From NCBI GenBank assembly GCA_045636325.1, contig JAZTXH010000008.1, forward strand, positions 1 to 64,000: DNA of 64,000 nucleotides, read 5' to 3'. Below are positions 1-8,551 of the stretch, piece after piece (position 1 is the first letter of the stretch; each line of letters opens with the position of its first letter). The notes under the pieces were generated by a model. It ran no database searches. It had not been told where the DNA came from and was given only the letters and a program-made list of their open reading frames with translations. Position numbers and translations under genes: made by a program. Source of the stretch: CAKSHP01 sp045636325. Lineage in GTDB: Bacteria > Bacillota > Clostridia > UBA1381 > UMGS1253.

Positions 1-162
1 CTGCGCATACCTTCCGAGTTTCCGGACAAGGTATAATTACAGGCAAATGTATCAGCCCGTTTTCGGGCAGAAAACCACCATTAAATATTCGTACTATGTC
101 TGAAAGGAAATTCTATTTACACAAAATTCGCCGAGCTGCCATTTTTTAAGTCACTGCTTGTT
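1..162. other. Unassigned left-edge segment
   Basis: No gene can be assigned. Two plus-strand frames are open from the left edge, one to a stop at about 111 and one to a stop at 150, and neither gives a recognisable protein. The first 75 bases are richer in G and C than the neighbouring sequence and contain a short GCCCG-TTTT-CGGGC hairpin near 56-69. It could be the end of a gene outside the window or a dispersed repeat. It lies just downstream of the minus-strand TtcA-like gene, but I see no convincing terminator for that gene. Confidence 0.3.
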
Positions 163-876
163 TTATTTAAGGTCTGTATTCCATTCGGGAATTGAGTGCA
201 GAGCAGAAAAAATACGTTTTTTTACATCAGCATCTTTTTGAGAAAGAGTGTTCAGAAGTTTTTTAACTTCTTCGCGTTTTGTAACTCTATCGGCAGGGCA
301 GGGGTTTTTAAACACGGGAAAATCATAACGCTTTTTTAATGAATCAATATAATACTCAGGTGTAAAAATCAAGGGGCGTATAATTTTAATATCACACCTC
401 TCAAGTTTTGTTACGGGAATAAAGCAGTTAAGCCTGCCTTCGTAGAGCAGACTAAGTATAAATGTTTCGATTGCATCGTCATAATGATGCCCCAAGGCGA
501 CAGTGTTGCAGCCGTTTGCAATTGCTACATTGTTTAAAGCTCCACGCCTTAAATTTGAACACAATGAGCATGGATTTTTCTCTTTTCTTTCGTCAAAGAC
601 GATTTGTTTAATATGTGTATGTTCTATAATATATTCACAGTCAAGTTCTTTACATAAGCCTGCAATATGTGAAAAGTCGCTTTCTTCATATCCCATATCT
701 ACGGTTATTGCCTTTACGGTGAATTTTTTTGAATAAAAGTTTTTAAGTCTGCAAAGTGCATTTAAAAGTGCAATGCTGTCTTTTCCGCCTGAAACACCAA
801 CAGCCACACAGTCGCCGTCATCTACCATATTGTAAGTATCAATTGCTTTCCTTGTATAGCTTAAAAGCTTTTGCAT
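163..876 (-). CDS. TtcA-like tRNA 2-thiolation protein (PP-loop ATPase)
   Basis: A 237-residue member of the PP-loop ATP pyrophosphatase superfamily, closest to TtcA, which adenylates and thiolates cytidine 32 of tRNA. The P-loop-like SGGKDS motif is at residues 29-34. A CSLC pair (C103, C106) and a third cysteine in NPCP (C193) match the three-cysteine, iron-sulfur-binding pattern of the TtcA/TtuA group. GHHYDDAIET at about 129-138 is the conserved substrate-side motif. The ATG follows AAGGAGGTG at a good spacing, and a promoter lies about 40 bases upstream, so it appears to be transcribed alone. TtuA-like or another tRNA-thiolation specificity cannot be excluded. Confidence 0.85.
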   Translation of the reverse strand: MQKLLSYTRKAIDTYNMVDDGDCVAVGVSGGKDSIALLNALCRLKNFYSKKFTVKAITVDMGYEESDFSHIAGLCKELDCEYIIEHTHIKQIVFDERKEKNPCSLCSNLRRGALNNVAIANGCNTVALGHHYDDAIETFILSLLYEGRLNCFIPVTKLERCDIKIIRPLIFTPEYYIDSLKKRYDFPVFKNPCPADRVTKREEVKKLLNTLSQKDADVKKRIFSALHSIPEWNTDLK

Positions 877-914
877 AAAAATTCACCTCCTTATCAGGAT
901 TTCAAAACAAAATT

Positions 915-943
915 ATTTTAACACAATAAAGCCTTTTTTTCAA
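915..943 (-). promoter_or_regulatory. Sigma-A-type promoter for the TtcA-like gene
   Basis: Read on the minus strand, TTGAAA is followed after 17 bases by TAAAAT, about 40 bases before the start codon. The spacing is ideal and both hexamers are near consensus. Confidence 0.6.
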
Positions 944-1000
944 TAATTAATAAACAAAAAATGTATCATTTTGAGCATAACTCTACAATTTTTTATATTA

Positions 1001-1090
1001 AAAATGAGTAGCTTTTTGAACCGACCCCCAAAAGTTAGACCAAAAACCTAACGATTGGGAGGTAAGTTCATTTTGAAAGCGACTCATTTT
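1001..1090. repeat. 90-bp imperfect palindrome, MITE-like, possible htrA terminator
   Basis: The outer 15 bases, beginning AAAATGAGTAGCTTT, pair with AAAGCGACTCATTTT at the other end with one mismatch. The inner part pairs GAAC with GTTC, CCC with GGG and GTTAG with CTAAC around an A-rich loop near 1043. The left arm contains CCGACCCCCAAAAGTTAG, which resembles terminal repeats of IS3-family elements. No transposase fragment is nearby. Lying 27 bases downstream of the htrA stop, the RNA hairpin could act as its terminator. It is either a miniature element or a terminator of mobile origin. Confidence 0.55.
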
Positions 1091-1116
1091 AGTAAAATAT
1101 AAAATTTCTATAATAA

Positions 1117-2667
1117 TTATTGTACGGGGGAGGCTTCTTCGCCAAGCACAAGTGGGATAGTAAGTTTTTCATCATTTCTTATAACAGTAAGTTTAATTTC
1201 GTCTCCTGCCTTATGTTGGTCGCGTATTTCATTTAGCTCTTCAACTGTTTTAACCTTTTTGCCCTGACATTCTATAATAAGGTCTCCTCTTAGTATTCCA
1301 GATTTTTTAGCAGCCGAATTGTCAGAAACGCTCATAACAAGAATACCTTCTTCAAGACCATAGTATTTTGCTTCTTCTGCTGTTATATTATCACCTATAA
1401 TTCCGATAAGAGGTCTGCCCTGAACAAAACCGACTTTTATAAGGTCTTCAACAATGGGTTTTGCAACATCTGACGGAATTGCAAAGCTCAAACCCTCTAC
1501 GCCTGTTGCCTGAAGTTTAGCACTGTTAATACCTATAACTTCTCCGTATGCATTCACGAGTGCGCCGCCTGAGTTGCCGGAATTTATGGCAGCATCTGTC
1601 TGCAAAAGAACAAAGCTCTGACCATCAACTTCAATGCTTCTGTTGGTTGCGCTGATAATACCTTTTGTAACGGTTCCTGCAAGTTCCATTCCCAAAGGGT
1701 TACCGATAGCAACAACAGGTTCGCCTACTTTAACATTTCCTGAATTTCCGAGTGTTGCCCATGTAAGACCCTTTGCCTCAATTTTTATTACCGCAAGGTC
1801 AGTGCGCGCATCTGTTCCTACAACGGTTGCAGCATATTCTTCATTTGTGTTAAGAATAACAGAAATTTTATCTGCATTATCTATAACGTGATTATTTGTT
1901 ACGATATACCCGTCTTCGCTTATAATTACACCGCTTCCGCTACTTTCGTAAGGTGTTGTGAAATTAAACCATCCAGTTGCCGTTTCACCGGTTGACACTA
2001 TTCCTACTACGGCAGGACCGACTTTCATTGCTATATCCTGAGTTGTGAGTGGAGTTTCGCCGTCACTTGCCATATTTGAAAGAGTTTCGGAAATATCAAC
2101 CTTTTGTCTTAAATCGTCACCGTCTTTAAAGATTATAAGGCTGCCATCTTCACTTATGTTGGGTCTGTTTATGGCAGAAAATATACCGAGTGATATTGCG
2201 CAGATTAACAAAGAGATAAGTGCATTTATAAGAATTGTTACAAGCAAAGTCTTTTTCGGAGAAGTGTTCTTTACTATAATCCCAGCATCATCTGTTCGGG
2301 GTGTGTGGTTGTTTTCAGAAAACTGCCAATTTGGTGTGTATGTGCTTTGTGTATTAGTTGCATTATAGTTTTCACTACTATCGTTAAAGGGAGGAAAGTC
2401 TGAAACCGGCTCAGAAGCAGGTGCTTCATATTCCGATTGCTTTCGGGAAATAGAGTAAATTCCGTTTTCAGAATCATTATCTTCTGTTTCGTAAGTAGAA
2501 TATACTGCTTCCTCGAAAGTATCCGGATCGTTGTTATTAACAACAACATCATCGCTCGGTAAAGCTGAAACTGTAAAATTTGATTTATCAGAATCAGGTC
2601 TGAAAGTGTTTTGATTTTCTTCATCGTGATTTTGAATTTCACGGTTTTGATTGTTATTGATATCCAT
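1117..2667 (-). CDS. HtrA/DegP-like membrane-anchored serine protease
   Basis: A 516-residue surface quality-control protease of the S1C (HtrA) family. The order is a long, Asn/Asp/Ser-rich cytoplasmic tail (1-138), one membrane span (about 140-165), a trypsin-like protease domain and a C-terminal PDZ domain (about 425-510). The catalytic triad is visible: His in TNNHVID (about 260), Asp in RTDLAVIK (about 290) and Ser in NSGNSGGAL (about 366). I chose the ATG at 2667 because AGAGGTG sits properly upstream; a GTG nine bases earlier lies inside that ribosome binding site. It follows the regulator and kinase genes on the same strand, which suggests that the pair senses envelope stress, as CssRS does for htrA in Bacillus. 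Confidence 0.93.
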   Translation of the reverse strand: MDINNNQNREIQNHDEENQNTFRPDSDKSNFTVSALPSDDVVVNNNDPDTFEEAVYSTYETEDNDSENGIYSISRKQSEYEAPASEPVSDFPPFNDSSENYNATNTQSTYTPNWQFSENNHTPRTDDAGIIVKNTSPKKTLLVTILINALISLLICAISLGIFSAINRPNISEDGSLIIFKDGDDLRQKVDISETLSNMASDGETPLTTQDIAMKVGPAVVGIVSTGETATGWFNFTTPYESSGSGVIISEDGYIVTNNHVIDNADKISVILNTNEEYAATVVGTDARTDLAVIKIEAKGLTWATLGNSGNVKVGEPVVAIGNPLGMELAGTVTKGIISATNRSIEVDGQSFVLLQTDAAINSGNSGGALVNAYGEVIGINSAKLQATGVEGLSFAIPSDVAKPIVEDLIKVGFVQGRPLIGIIGDNITAEEAKYYGLEEGILVMSVSDNSAAKKSGILRGDLIIECQGKKVKTVEELNEIRDQHKAGDEIKLTVIRNDEKLTIPLVLGEEASPVQ

Positions 2668-2762
2668 ATTTAACACCTCTTGATTGTTTGTTGTATTTAT
2701 AGTTTATGCATAATACTATTTTATAACAGCATTATATATAAATAAAAGAGAAATGCGAAAAT

Positions 2763-4253
2763 TCAGGCATGCTTTAATGAAAAAACGAAAGTGGTACGCT
2801 TTGCAGGATGATTTTCAGTATATTCATATTCATTTCCTTTTAAATCTATACTTTTTACTGCTATTGTTTCGTCATGAAGGGCAAGAATGTTTTGCACCAT
2901 ATGAAGTCCAAGACCTGTGCCGTTTGCATTGTTTCTGGATTTGTCTGTTTTGTAAAATCTTTCAAAAACATGATTGATATCCTCCGGTGCAATTCCTGGG
3001 CCGTCATTGGTAATTGCGATGTACACTTTGTTTGCATCTGTTCTTAGGGTAATATCAATTATTGAATTAAGGTCAGAAAACTTTATTGCATTGTCAAGCA
3101 AGTTTGTTACAACTCGTGATATTGAATCCCTGTCTGCATAAACATTAATTTTTTCCCTTGGAAAATCAATGTTTATATCTAAGAATTTTTCGTCCATTCT
3201 GTCTGAAAAATTAATTACACTAAGACGTATAATCTCTGTTATATCAAAGTTTATTTTGTTGATTGTATACTGCCCCAAAGTCATTTTCGATACGTCAAGC
3301 ATATCGCTTACAAGTCTTGAAAGTCTTTTTGATTCGTTATAGCATATTGTAAGATATTCTTTCTGCCTTTCGGGTGTATCTATTGTTCTGTCAAGAATTT
3401 TTTCAAGAAAACCGGATATGGTTGTCATGGGTGTACGAAGTTCATGAGAAACATTTGCAATAAAATTCTTTTGTGTATCATCTATTTGTTTTAAGGATGC
3501 TGCCATATAGTTAAAGGTTTTACTTAAATCCCTTATTTCATCCGTACCGGTGACTTCAACCCTTGAATCAAAGTTTCCGGTTGCAATTTCCTTTGCTGCT
3601 GCATTAAGCTTTTTTAACGGGGTGGACATCCTTTGCGATATCACATATATAAATATAAGGGCAATAAGCAAAACAACAGTGCTTATGGTGGCAAACAACC
3701 TTGATATCATGATTTTATCGCGTTCAATATTTGGCATGGTTGTTGCAAGCAACACTACACCATAAATCTCACCATTGTGTTCAATAGGATAAGATAGAAT
3801 TAATCTGTTCTCGTCGAAAAGAGAATCAAGTGTTCCGGTTGAATGGGTAACATTACCTTTTAACGCATCGCTTATTTCTGCTTTCGGAATAATTGTTTTG
3901 CCATTTAAATCAAGTTTTTTTGTGGCATAAAAAATTTCGCCGCTGTTTTGAGTTATTATAATATCTGTTTCGGATACAGAAGATATACTCTCAAGGTTAC
4001 GCATAAAAATTGTTTCATAAATAGCGCGGTATTCGTATTGCGCAAGATAGCTTTCGTTTTCAACATACATAGTATATGTCAAATCTGCAATTTGAGGAGC
4101 TATTTTTTCAAGAGAATTGAGCTTTTGTTTTTGAGCATAGCTTCCAAAAAAGGATATTGTAAGTGTTACGGTGATTATGGTTGAAATTACGAATGTTGAA
4201 AATATTATAGCCATAAATTTTCCAAATATTGTTTTAAAAAAAGCTTTTTTCAT
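2763..4253 (-). CDS. Membrane sensor histidine kinase
   Basis: A 496-residue two-component sensor kinase. Membrane spans at about 13-35 and 187-207 flank an extracytoplasmic sensor domain of about 150 residues. A HAMP linker (about 208-260) follows, then the dimerisation/phosphoacceptor helix with NVSHELRTP, phosphorylated His about 270. The ATPase domain has an N box (TNLLDNAIKF), a DGPGIA G1 box, an ERFYKTD F box and NGTGLGL G2. It lies 23 bases after the response regulator and clearly forms a pair with it. The ligand is unknown; the adjacent htrA suggests envelope or secretion stress, which is inference from gene order. Confidence 0.93.
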   Translation of the reverse strand: MKKAFFKTIFGKFMAIIFSTFVISTIITVTLTISFFGSYAQKQKLNSLEKIAPQIADLTYTMYVENESYLAQYEYRAIYETIFMRNLESISSVSETDIIITQNSGEIFYATKKLDLNGKTIIPKAEISDALKGNVTHSTGTLDSLFDENRLILSYPIEHNGEIYGVVLLATTMPNIERDKIMISRLFATISTVVLLIALIFIYVISQRMSTPLKKLNAAAKEIATGNFDSRVEVTGTDEIRDLSKTFNYMAASLKQIDDTQKNFIANVSHELRTPMTTISGFLEKILDRTIDTPERQKEYLTICYNESKRLSRLVSDMLDVSKMTLGQYTINKINFDITEIIRLSVINFSDRMDEKFLDINIDFPREKINVYADRDSISRVVTNLLDNAIKFSDLNSIIDITLRTDANKVYIAITNDGPGIAPEDINHVFERFYKTDKSRNNANGTGLGLHMVQNILALHDETIAVKSIDLKGNEYEYTENHPAKRTTFVFSLKHA

Positions 4254-4276
4254 AAAGATTTAAAACTCCCGTCAGC

Positions 4277-4963
4277 TTATTTTACTTCAAAAACATATCC
4301 GACTCTGTGTTTAGTTTTTAATTGCCAGTTATCCTCATGACCTTCAAGTTTTTCGCGAAGCCTTTTAACATGCACATCAACTGTTCTTGATTCACCGCAA
4401 TAATTAAAGCCCCACACCTGTTCTAAAAGCTGTTCGCGGGTAAAGACCTGATTTTTGTGAACACACAAGAAAAACAGAAGCTCCAGTTCTCTTGGGGGAA
4501 TGTCAATTGCTTTTCCGGAAAGGATAAGTTCATAATTGGTCATATTAATGTGTAAGTTGGGGAATGTAACCTCTGTTACCGAGTCGATTAGCTTTGGCTC
4601 AAAACGGCGCAATACCGCTTTTATCCTTGCGATAAGCTCTTTGCTTTCAAAAGGCTTTGTCATATAATCGTCTGCTCCAAGTTCAAGACCTAAAACGGTG
4701 TCAAAAGTGTCGCTTTTTGCGGTAAGCATTATAATTGGAACATTGCTGCTTTTTCTGATTTCGCGGCATACCTGAAAACCGTCAACCTTAGGCATCATTA
4801 TATCAAGAAGCACAATATTGGGCGAGTAGGTTTTAAATGTTTCAATAGCTTCAAGTCCGTCTGTACAGATTTGAGTTTCAAAACCCTCTTTTTCAAGACA
4901 AATTTTTATAAGCTCGCAAATATTGCGGTCATCGTCTACTATTAAAATTTTTGTATTTTGCAT
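4277..4963 (-). CDS. OmpR/PhoB-family response regulator
   Basis: A 228-residue DNA-binding response regulator. The receiver domain (1-120) has the acidic pocket VDDD (10-12), the phosphorylated Asp in LLDIMMP (about 54), the switch Thr in MLTAKSD and Lys in MTKPF. The C-terminal winged helix (about 130-228) includes PPRELELLFFL and RTVDVHVKRLREKL. It is first in the kinase/HtrA gene set. A GGAGGG ribosome binding site precedes the ATG. A TATAAT element on the minus strand at 5018-5023 may be its promoter, but the -35 is poor. The intergenic region is shared with the divergent proB. Confidence 0.94.
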   Translation of the reverse strand: MQNTKILIVDDDRNICELIKICLEKEGFETQICTDGLEAIETFKTYSPNIVLLDIMMPKVDGFQVCREIRKSSNVPIIMLTAKSDTFDTVLGLELGADDYMTKPFESKELIARIKAVLRRFEPKLIDSVTEVTFPNLHINMTNYELILSGKAIDIPPRELELLFFLCVHKNQVFTREQLLEQVWGFNYCGESRTVDVHVKRLREKLEGHEDNWQLKTKHRVGYVFEVK

Positions 4964-5146
4964 ATGTATCCCTCCTGAATATCATTTTCAAAAGTAAAAA
5001 CTTTAATTTATGGCTTTATTATAACATACAAAAATGAAATAATAAAGCACATTTTGCGAAATTTTTTGTGAATATTTTGTGTACGACAGGTATAAAAACA
5101 AAAAATAAAGCAAAAGTTGTGAAAAAAATAAACTTTCACTTTACAA

Positions 5147-5175
5147 TTGAATTAAAAAATAATATAATATATAAT
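5147..5175 (+). promoter_or_regulatory. Promoter for proBA
   Basis: TTGAAT and TATAAT are separated by 17 bases, with TATAAT ending 29 bases before the GTG start of proB. The short leader leaves no room for a T-box or riboswitch. Confidence 0.65.
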
Positions 5176-5204
5176 GATTACGTTTATACAAAGGCGGTTT
5201 TAAA

Positions 5205-5990
5205 GTGGGAAGAAATTTTAAAAATGTAAAAAGAGTCGTTTTTAAGGTAGGGACTTCTACTCTTACATATGATAACGGAAAGCTTAATATAAAGAAAATT
5301 GAAGCGCTGGTGAGAGTCTTGTCTGATTTAAGAAATTCCGGCATGGATGTTGTTTTGGTAAGCTCCGGTGCTATTGGCGTCGGTGTTGCAAAAATTGGCA
5401 GAAACGAAAGACCGAAAGCGCTTCCGCACAAGCAGGCAATGGCAGCTATCGGTCAGTGTGAGCTTATGTATCTTTATGACAAGCTGTTTTCGGAATATCA
5501 CAATAACGTGGCACAGATTTTATTAACGCCTGATGTTGTGGACAATCCAATAAGAAAGCATAATGCTCAGAATACATTCGAAACACTTATGGAATATGAG
5601 GTTATTCCTGTTGTTAATGAGAACGATACTGTTTCCACTGAAGAGGTGGAGTTTGGTGACAACGATACTCTTTCGGCCATTGTAGCAAAACTTGTGGGTG
5701 CTGATTTGCTTGTTATTTTAAGCGATATCGACGGGCTTTATGACAAAAATCCAAAAAGTAATACAGATGCTAAGCTGATTGGAGAGGTTTTCGAGGTAGA
5801 TGGTGAAATTGAAGCTTTGGCAGGCGGTGCCGGAAGTAATCGCGGAACCGGGGGAATGATTACCAAATTAAGGGCGGCAAAGATTGCTAATGGTGCCGGT
5901 ATTGATATGATTATTGCAAGCGGCGATGAGCCTTCAAAGATTTATGATGTTTTAAATGGTGAGCAGATTGGAACAGTGTTTTACGCATAA
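5205..5990 (+). CDS. proB: Glutamate 5-kinase (short form)
   Basis: A 261-residue gamma-glutamyl kinase that phosphorylates glutamate in the first step of proline synthesis. Amino-acid kinase fold motifs are clear: VFKVGTSTLT near the N-terminus, SSGAIGVG, NENDTV, FGDNDTLSA, LLVILSDIDGLYDKNP-like substrate and nucleotide loops, and GTGGMITKL. It ends after the kinase domain, so the C-terminal PUA domain of the roughly 367-residue E. coli enzyme is absent; shorter versions are known. The start is GTG with AAAGGCGG eight bases upstream. proA follows after 24 bases. Confidence 0.95.
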   Translation: MGRNFKNVKRVVFKVGTSTLTYDNGKLNIKKIEALVRVLSDLRNSGMDVVLVSSGAIGVGVAKIGRNERPKALPHKQAMAAIGQCELMYLYDKLFSEYHNNVAQILLTPDVVDNPIRKHNAQNTFETLMEYEVIPVVNENDTVSTEEVEFGDNDTLSAIVAKLVGADLLVILSDIDGLYDKNPKSNTDAKLIGEVFEVDGEIEALAGGAGSNRGTGGMITKLRAAKIANGAGIDMIIASGDEPSKIYDVLNGEQIGTVFYA

Positions 5991-6014
5991 AATAATTTTT
6001 TAAGGAGTAGTTTT

Positions 6015-7262
6015 ATGTTTAATCTTATAGAAACTGCACAAAAAGTAAAAAGCGCATCCTCTTTTCTTGCAAAAGCAGATACTGCTACTAAAAATCTTGC
6101 ACTTTCATACATTGCTGAGGAACTTATAAATGAATCTGAATACATAATAAGTGAGAATAAAAAAGATATTGAAGCGGCAGAAAAAAATAATATTTCTCGG
6201 GCAATGTGTGACAGGCTCGCTCTTGATAAAAGACGTATCTTCCAGATTGCAGATGGTGTGCTTAAGGTAAAGGACTTGCCTGACCCTGTGGGTGAAGTTA
6301 TTAATATGCAAAAAAGACCTAATGGATTATGCATAGGTAAAAAAAGAGTGCCTCTTGGAGTGCTTGGTATAATTTATGAGGCAAGACCGAATGTTACAGT
6401 GGATGCGGCGGTGCTTTGTCTAAAATCTTCGAATGCATGCCTGCTTCGTGGCGGTAGTGAAGCTATTAATTCAAATATAGCTCTTGTAAAGATTATGAGA
6501 AGTGCCTTAGCAAAGGCGGGCCTTGATGAAAACTGTATCAGTTTTGTAAGTGACACGTCACGTCAGGTAGCGGCAGAAATGATGAAACTTAACGGATATA
6601 TAGATGTTTTGATTCCGCGTGGCGGTGCAGGGCTTATAAAAAGTGTTGTTTCCAATGCGACTGTTCCTGTTATTGAAACGGGAACGGGCAACTGTCATAT
6701 ATATATTGATGAAACTGCGGATTTTGATAAAGCAATTAAAATAACAGTTAATGCAAAGGTAAGCAGACCTGCGGTATGTAATGCTGCAGAAAGCCTTGTT
6801 ATATGTGAAACTGTTGCAGAGAAATTTTTGCCCGAAATCAAGACTGAGCTTGAAAAACGTGGTGTTGAGCTTCGTGGGTGTGACAAATGTCTTAAAATAT
6901 GTCCTGCACTTATAGCGGCAACAGATGAAGATTTTTATACAGAATATAATGATTATATTATGTCTGTTAAAATAGTTTCAGGAATTGATGAAGCCATTGA
7001 ACATATAAACAAATATAACACAAAACACTCGGAATCAATAGTTACACAAAGTTATACTAATGCTCAGAAATTTTTGGATTTGGTTGATGCGGCGGCTGTA
7101 TACGTTAATGCATCTACCAGATTTACAGATGGGTTTGAATTTGGATTTGGTGCAGAAATTGGCATAAGCACACAAAAGATGCATGCAAGAGGCCCTATGG
7201 GCTTAAATGAGCTTACAAGCATTAAATATGTAATTTACGGTGACGGACAGATAAGAGAGTAA
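6015..7262 (+). CDS. proA: Gamma-glutamyl phosphate reductase
   Basis: A 415-residue NADPH-dependent member of the aldehyde dehydrogenase superfamily that converts gamma-glutamyl phosphate to glutamate 5-semialdehyde. Visible motifs include VPLGVLGIIYEARPNVT, RGGSEAI, the IPRGGAGLI loop, ETGTGNCHIYID and the catalytic cysteine region RPAVCNAAE. The length is typical. AAGGAG precedes the ATG. It sits 24 bases after proB, giving the two-gene arrangement that makes the proline precursor; no proC is in view. Confidence 0.97.
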   Translation: MFNLIETAQKVKSASSFLAKADTATKNLALSYIAEELINESEYIISENKKDIEAAEKNNISRAMCDRLALDKRRIFQIADGVLKVKDLPDPVGEVINMQKRPNGLCIGKKRVPLGVLGIIYEARPNVTVDAAVLCLKSSNACLLRGGSEAINSNIALVKIMRSALAKAGLDENCISFVSDTSRQVAAEMMKLNGYIDVLIPRGGAGLIKSVVSNATVPVIETGTGNCHIYIDETADFDKAIKITVNAKVSRPAVCNAAESLVICETVAEKFLPEIKTELEKRGVELRGCDKCLKICPALIAATDEDFYTEYNDYIMSVKIVSGIDEAIEHINKYNTKHSESIVTQSYTNAQKFLDLVDAAAVYVNASTRFTDGFEFGFGAEIGISTQKMHARGPMGLNELTSIKYVIYGDGQIRE

Positions 7263-7304
7263 TATAAAAATATATTAGTTTTATATATTGGAGAGTGTGA
7301 GCGA

Positions 7305-8111
7305 ATGAATAATCATGCTATAGGAATTTTTGATTCCGGTCTTGGTGGTTTAACTGCAGTAAAGGAAATTATAAAACTGCTGCCACAGGAAAATATTGTA
7401 TATTTTGGCGACACCGGAAGGGTGCCGTATGGCACCCGTTCAGCACAGACTTTGTATAAGTATGTGACACAGGATATACGTTTTTTAAAACAGTTTAATA
7501 CAAAAATGATAATTATTGCATGCGGAACGGCAAGTACTGTTGTATTGCCGGAACTTGAAGGCTTTGATATTCCTATTGTGGGTGTGGTAGATGAAGCGGC
7601 GAGAGCATCCGTAAACGAAAGTAAAAACAATAGAATTGGAGTTGTTGCAACTCAGGCTACAATTTCAAGCGGAGCTTTTGAGCGGCGTATTAAAGCATTT
7701 TCTGATGATGCCGTTGTATTCAGTAAGGCTTGCCCGTTGTTTGTGCCGCTCGTTGAGAACGGACATACTCATTCGCAGCTTGCAAAGCTTGCGGCAGAAG
7801 AGTATTTAAAATCCTTAAAAGAAGAGGGCATAGATACTCTTATACTGGGCTGTACGCACTATCCTCTTTTAAGTGATATAATAAAAGAATTTATGGGAAA
7901 TGAAGTTGCTCTTATTAATTCAGGTGAGCATGTTGCAAAATATGTTAAGCGTTATCTTGAAAATAACGATATGCTTAATGAAAGTGGAGAAAATGGAAAT
8001 TACAGTTATTATGTAAGTGATACTACTGCGGGGTTTGAAGAGCTTGGCAGCCGGTTTCTTGGGCGTGATATAGGAGGGCTGGTGAACAGAATTGACATCG
8101 AAAAATACTAA
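7305..8111 (+). CDS. murI: Glutamate racemase
   Basis: A 268-residue cofactor-independent racemase that supplies D-glutamate for peptidoglycan. The two catalytic cysteines lie in IIACGTAST and LGCTHYPLL, and the N-terminal IFDSGLGGLTAV is diagnostic. The first motif has Gly where many homologues have Asn (ACNTAS). GGAGAG precedes the ATG. The 3' end overlaps the next gene by 20 bases, which suggests translational coupling. It may share the proBA transcript, since no terminator is seen between. Confidence 0.95.
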   Translation: MNNHAIGIFDSGLGGLTAVKEIIKLLPQENIVYFGDTGRVPYGTRSAQTLYKYVTQDIRFLKQFNTKMIIIACGTASTVVLPELEGFDIPIVGVVDEAARASVNESKNNRIGVVATQATISSGAFERRIKAFSDDAVVFSKACPLFVPLVENGHTHSQLAKLAAEEYLKSLKEEGIDTLILGCTHYPLLSDIIKEFMGNEVALINSGEHVAKYVKRYLENNDMLNESGENGNYSYYVSDTTAGFEELGSRFLGRDIGGLVNRIDIEKY

Positions 8112-8517
8112 TTACAGAATAAAGATAAAGTCAGAAATTTTTTCCGGTGAAGAAAAAACTGAGCTTGAAACCATTGCGCAAGGAAATCTGTATCTAAGAA
8201 ACGGGAAATATTATATTATTTATGACGAGCCTGATGCTACCCAGATGAAAGATTGCACAACAACCATTAAAACAGACTTGAAAACCGTGAGTGTAAAACG
8301 TGGTGGAAGTGTGAATACAAATCTCGATTTTGAGCTTAATACACAAAGAAATTGTTTGTATAGGTTTGAATTCGGAACAATTATAATGGAAACGAAGGCT
8401 ACGGTAATAGAGATTGATTTATCTGAAAGCGGTGGCAGGGTCTATCTTGAATATCACCTTGATACCGGAGGAGAAAAAACTTTTAACAAACTTGAACTTA
8501 TTGTTAAAGAAAAATAA
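8092..8517 (+). CDS. DUF1934 (YwiB-like) beta-barrel protein
   Basis: A 141-residue protein matching the DUF1934/YwiB family: YRIKIKSEI at the start, then G-E-x-LYLRNGKYYIIYDE and a C-terminal half of alternating strands. No catalytic function is established for the family. It directly precedes argS, as ywiB does in Bacillus, so the neighbourhood supports the call. Translation probably begins at the TTG at 8092, inside the end of murI; TAGGAGGG lies 14 bases upstream, a longer gap than usual. No signal peptide or membrane segment is present. Confidence 0.8.
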   Translation: MTSKNTNYRIKIKSEIFSGEEKTELETIAQGNLYLRNGKYYIIYDEPDATQMKDCTTTIKTDLKTVSVKRGGSVNTNLDFELNTQRNCLYRFEFGTIIMETKATVIEIDLSESGGRVYLEYHLDTGGEKTFNKLELIVKEK

Positions 8518-8551
8518 TAAACACATTTAATTTCGAAAGGAAAGTATATAA

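Noticed and set aside
2753..2977. A plus-strand frame opposite the end of the histidine kinase gene
   Set aside because: It overlaps the conserved ATPase domain coding region and has no homology-like features.
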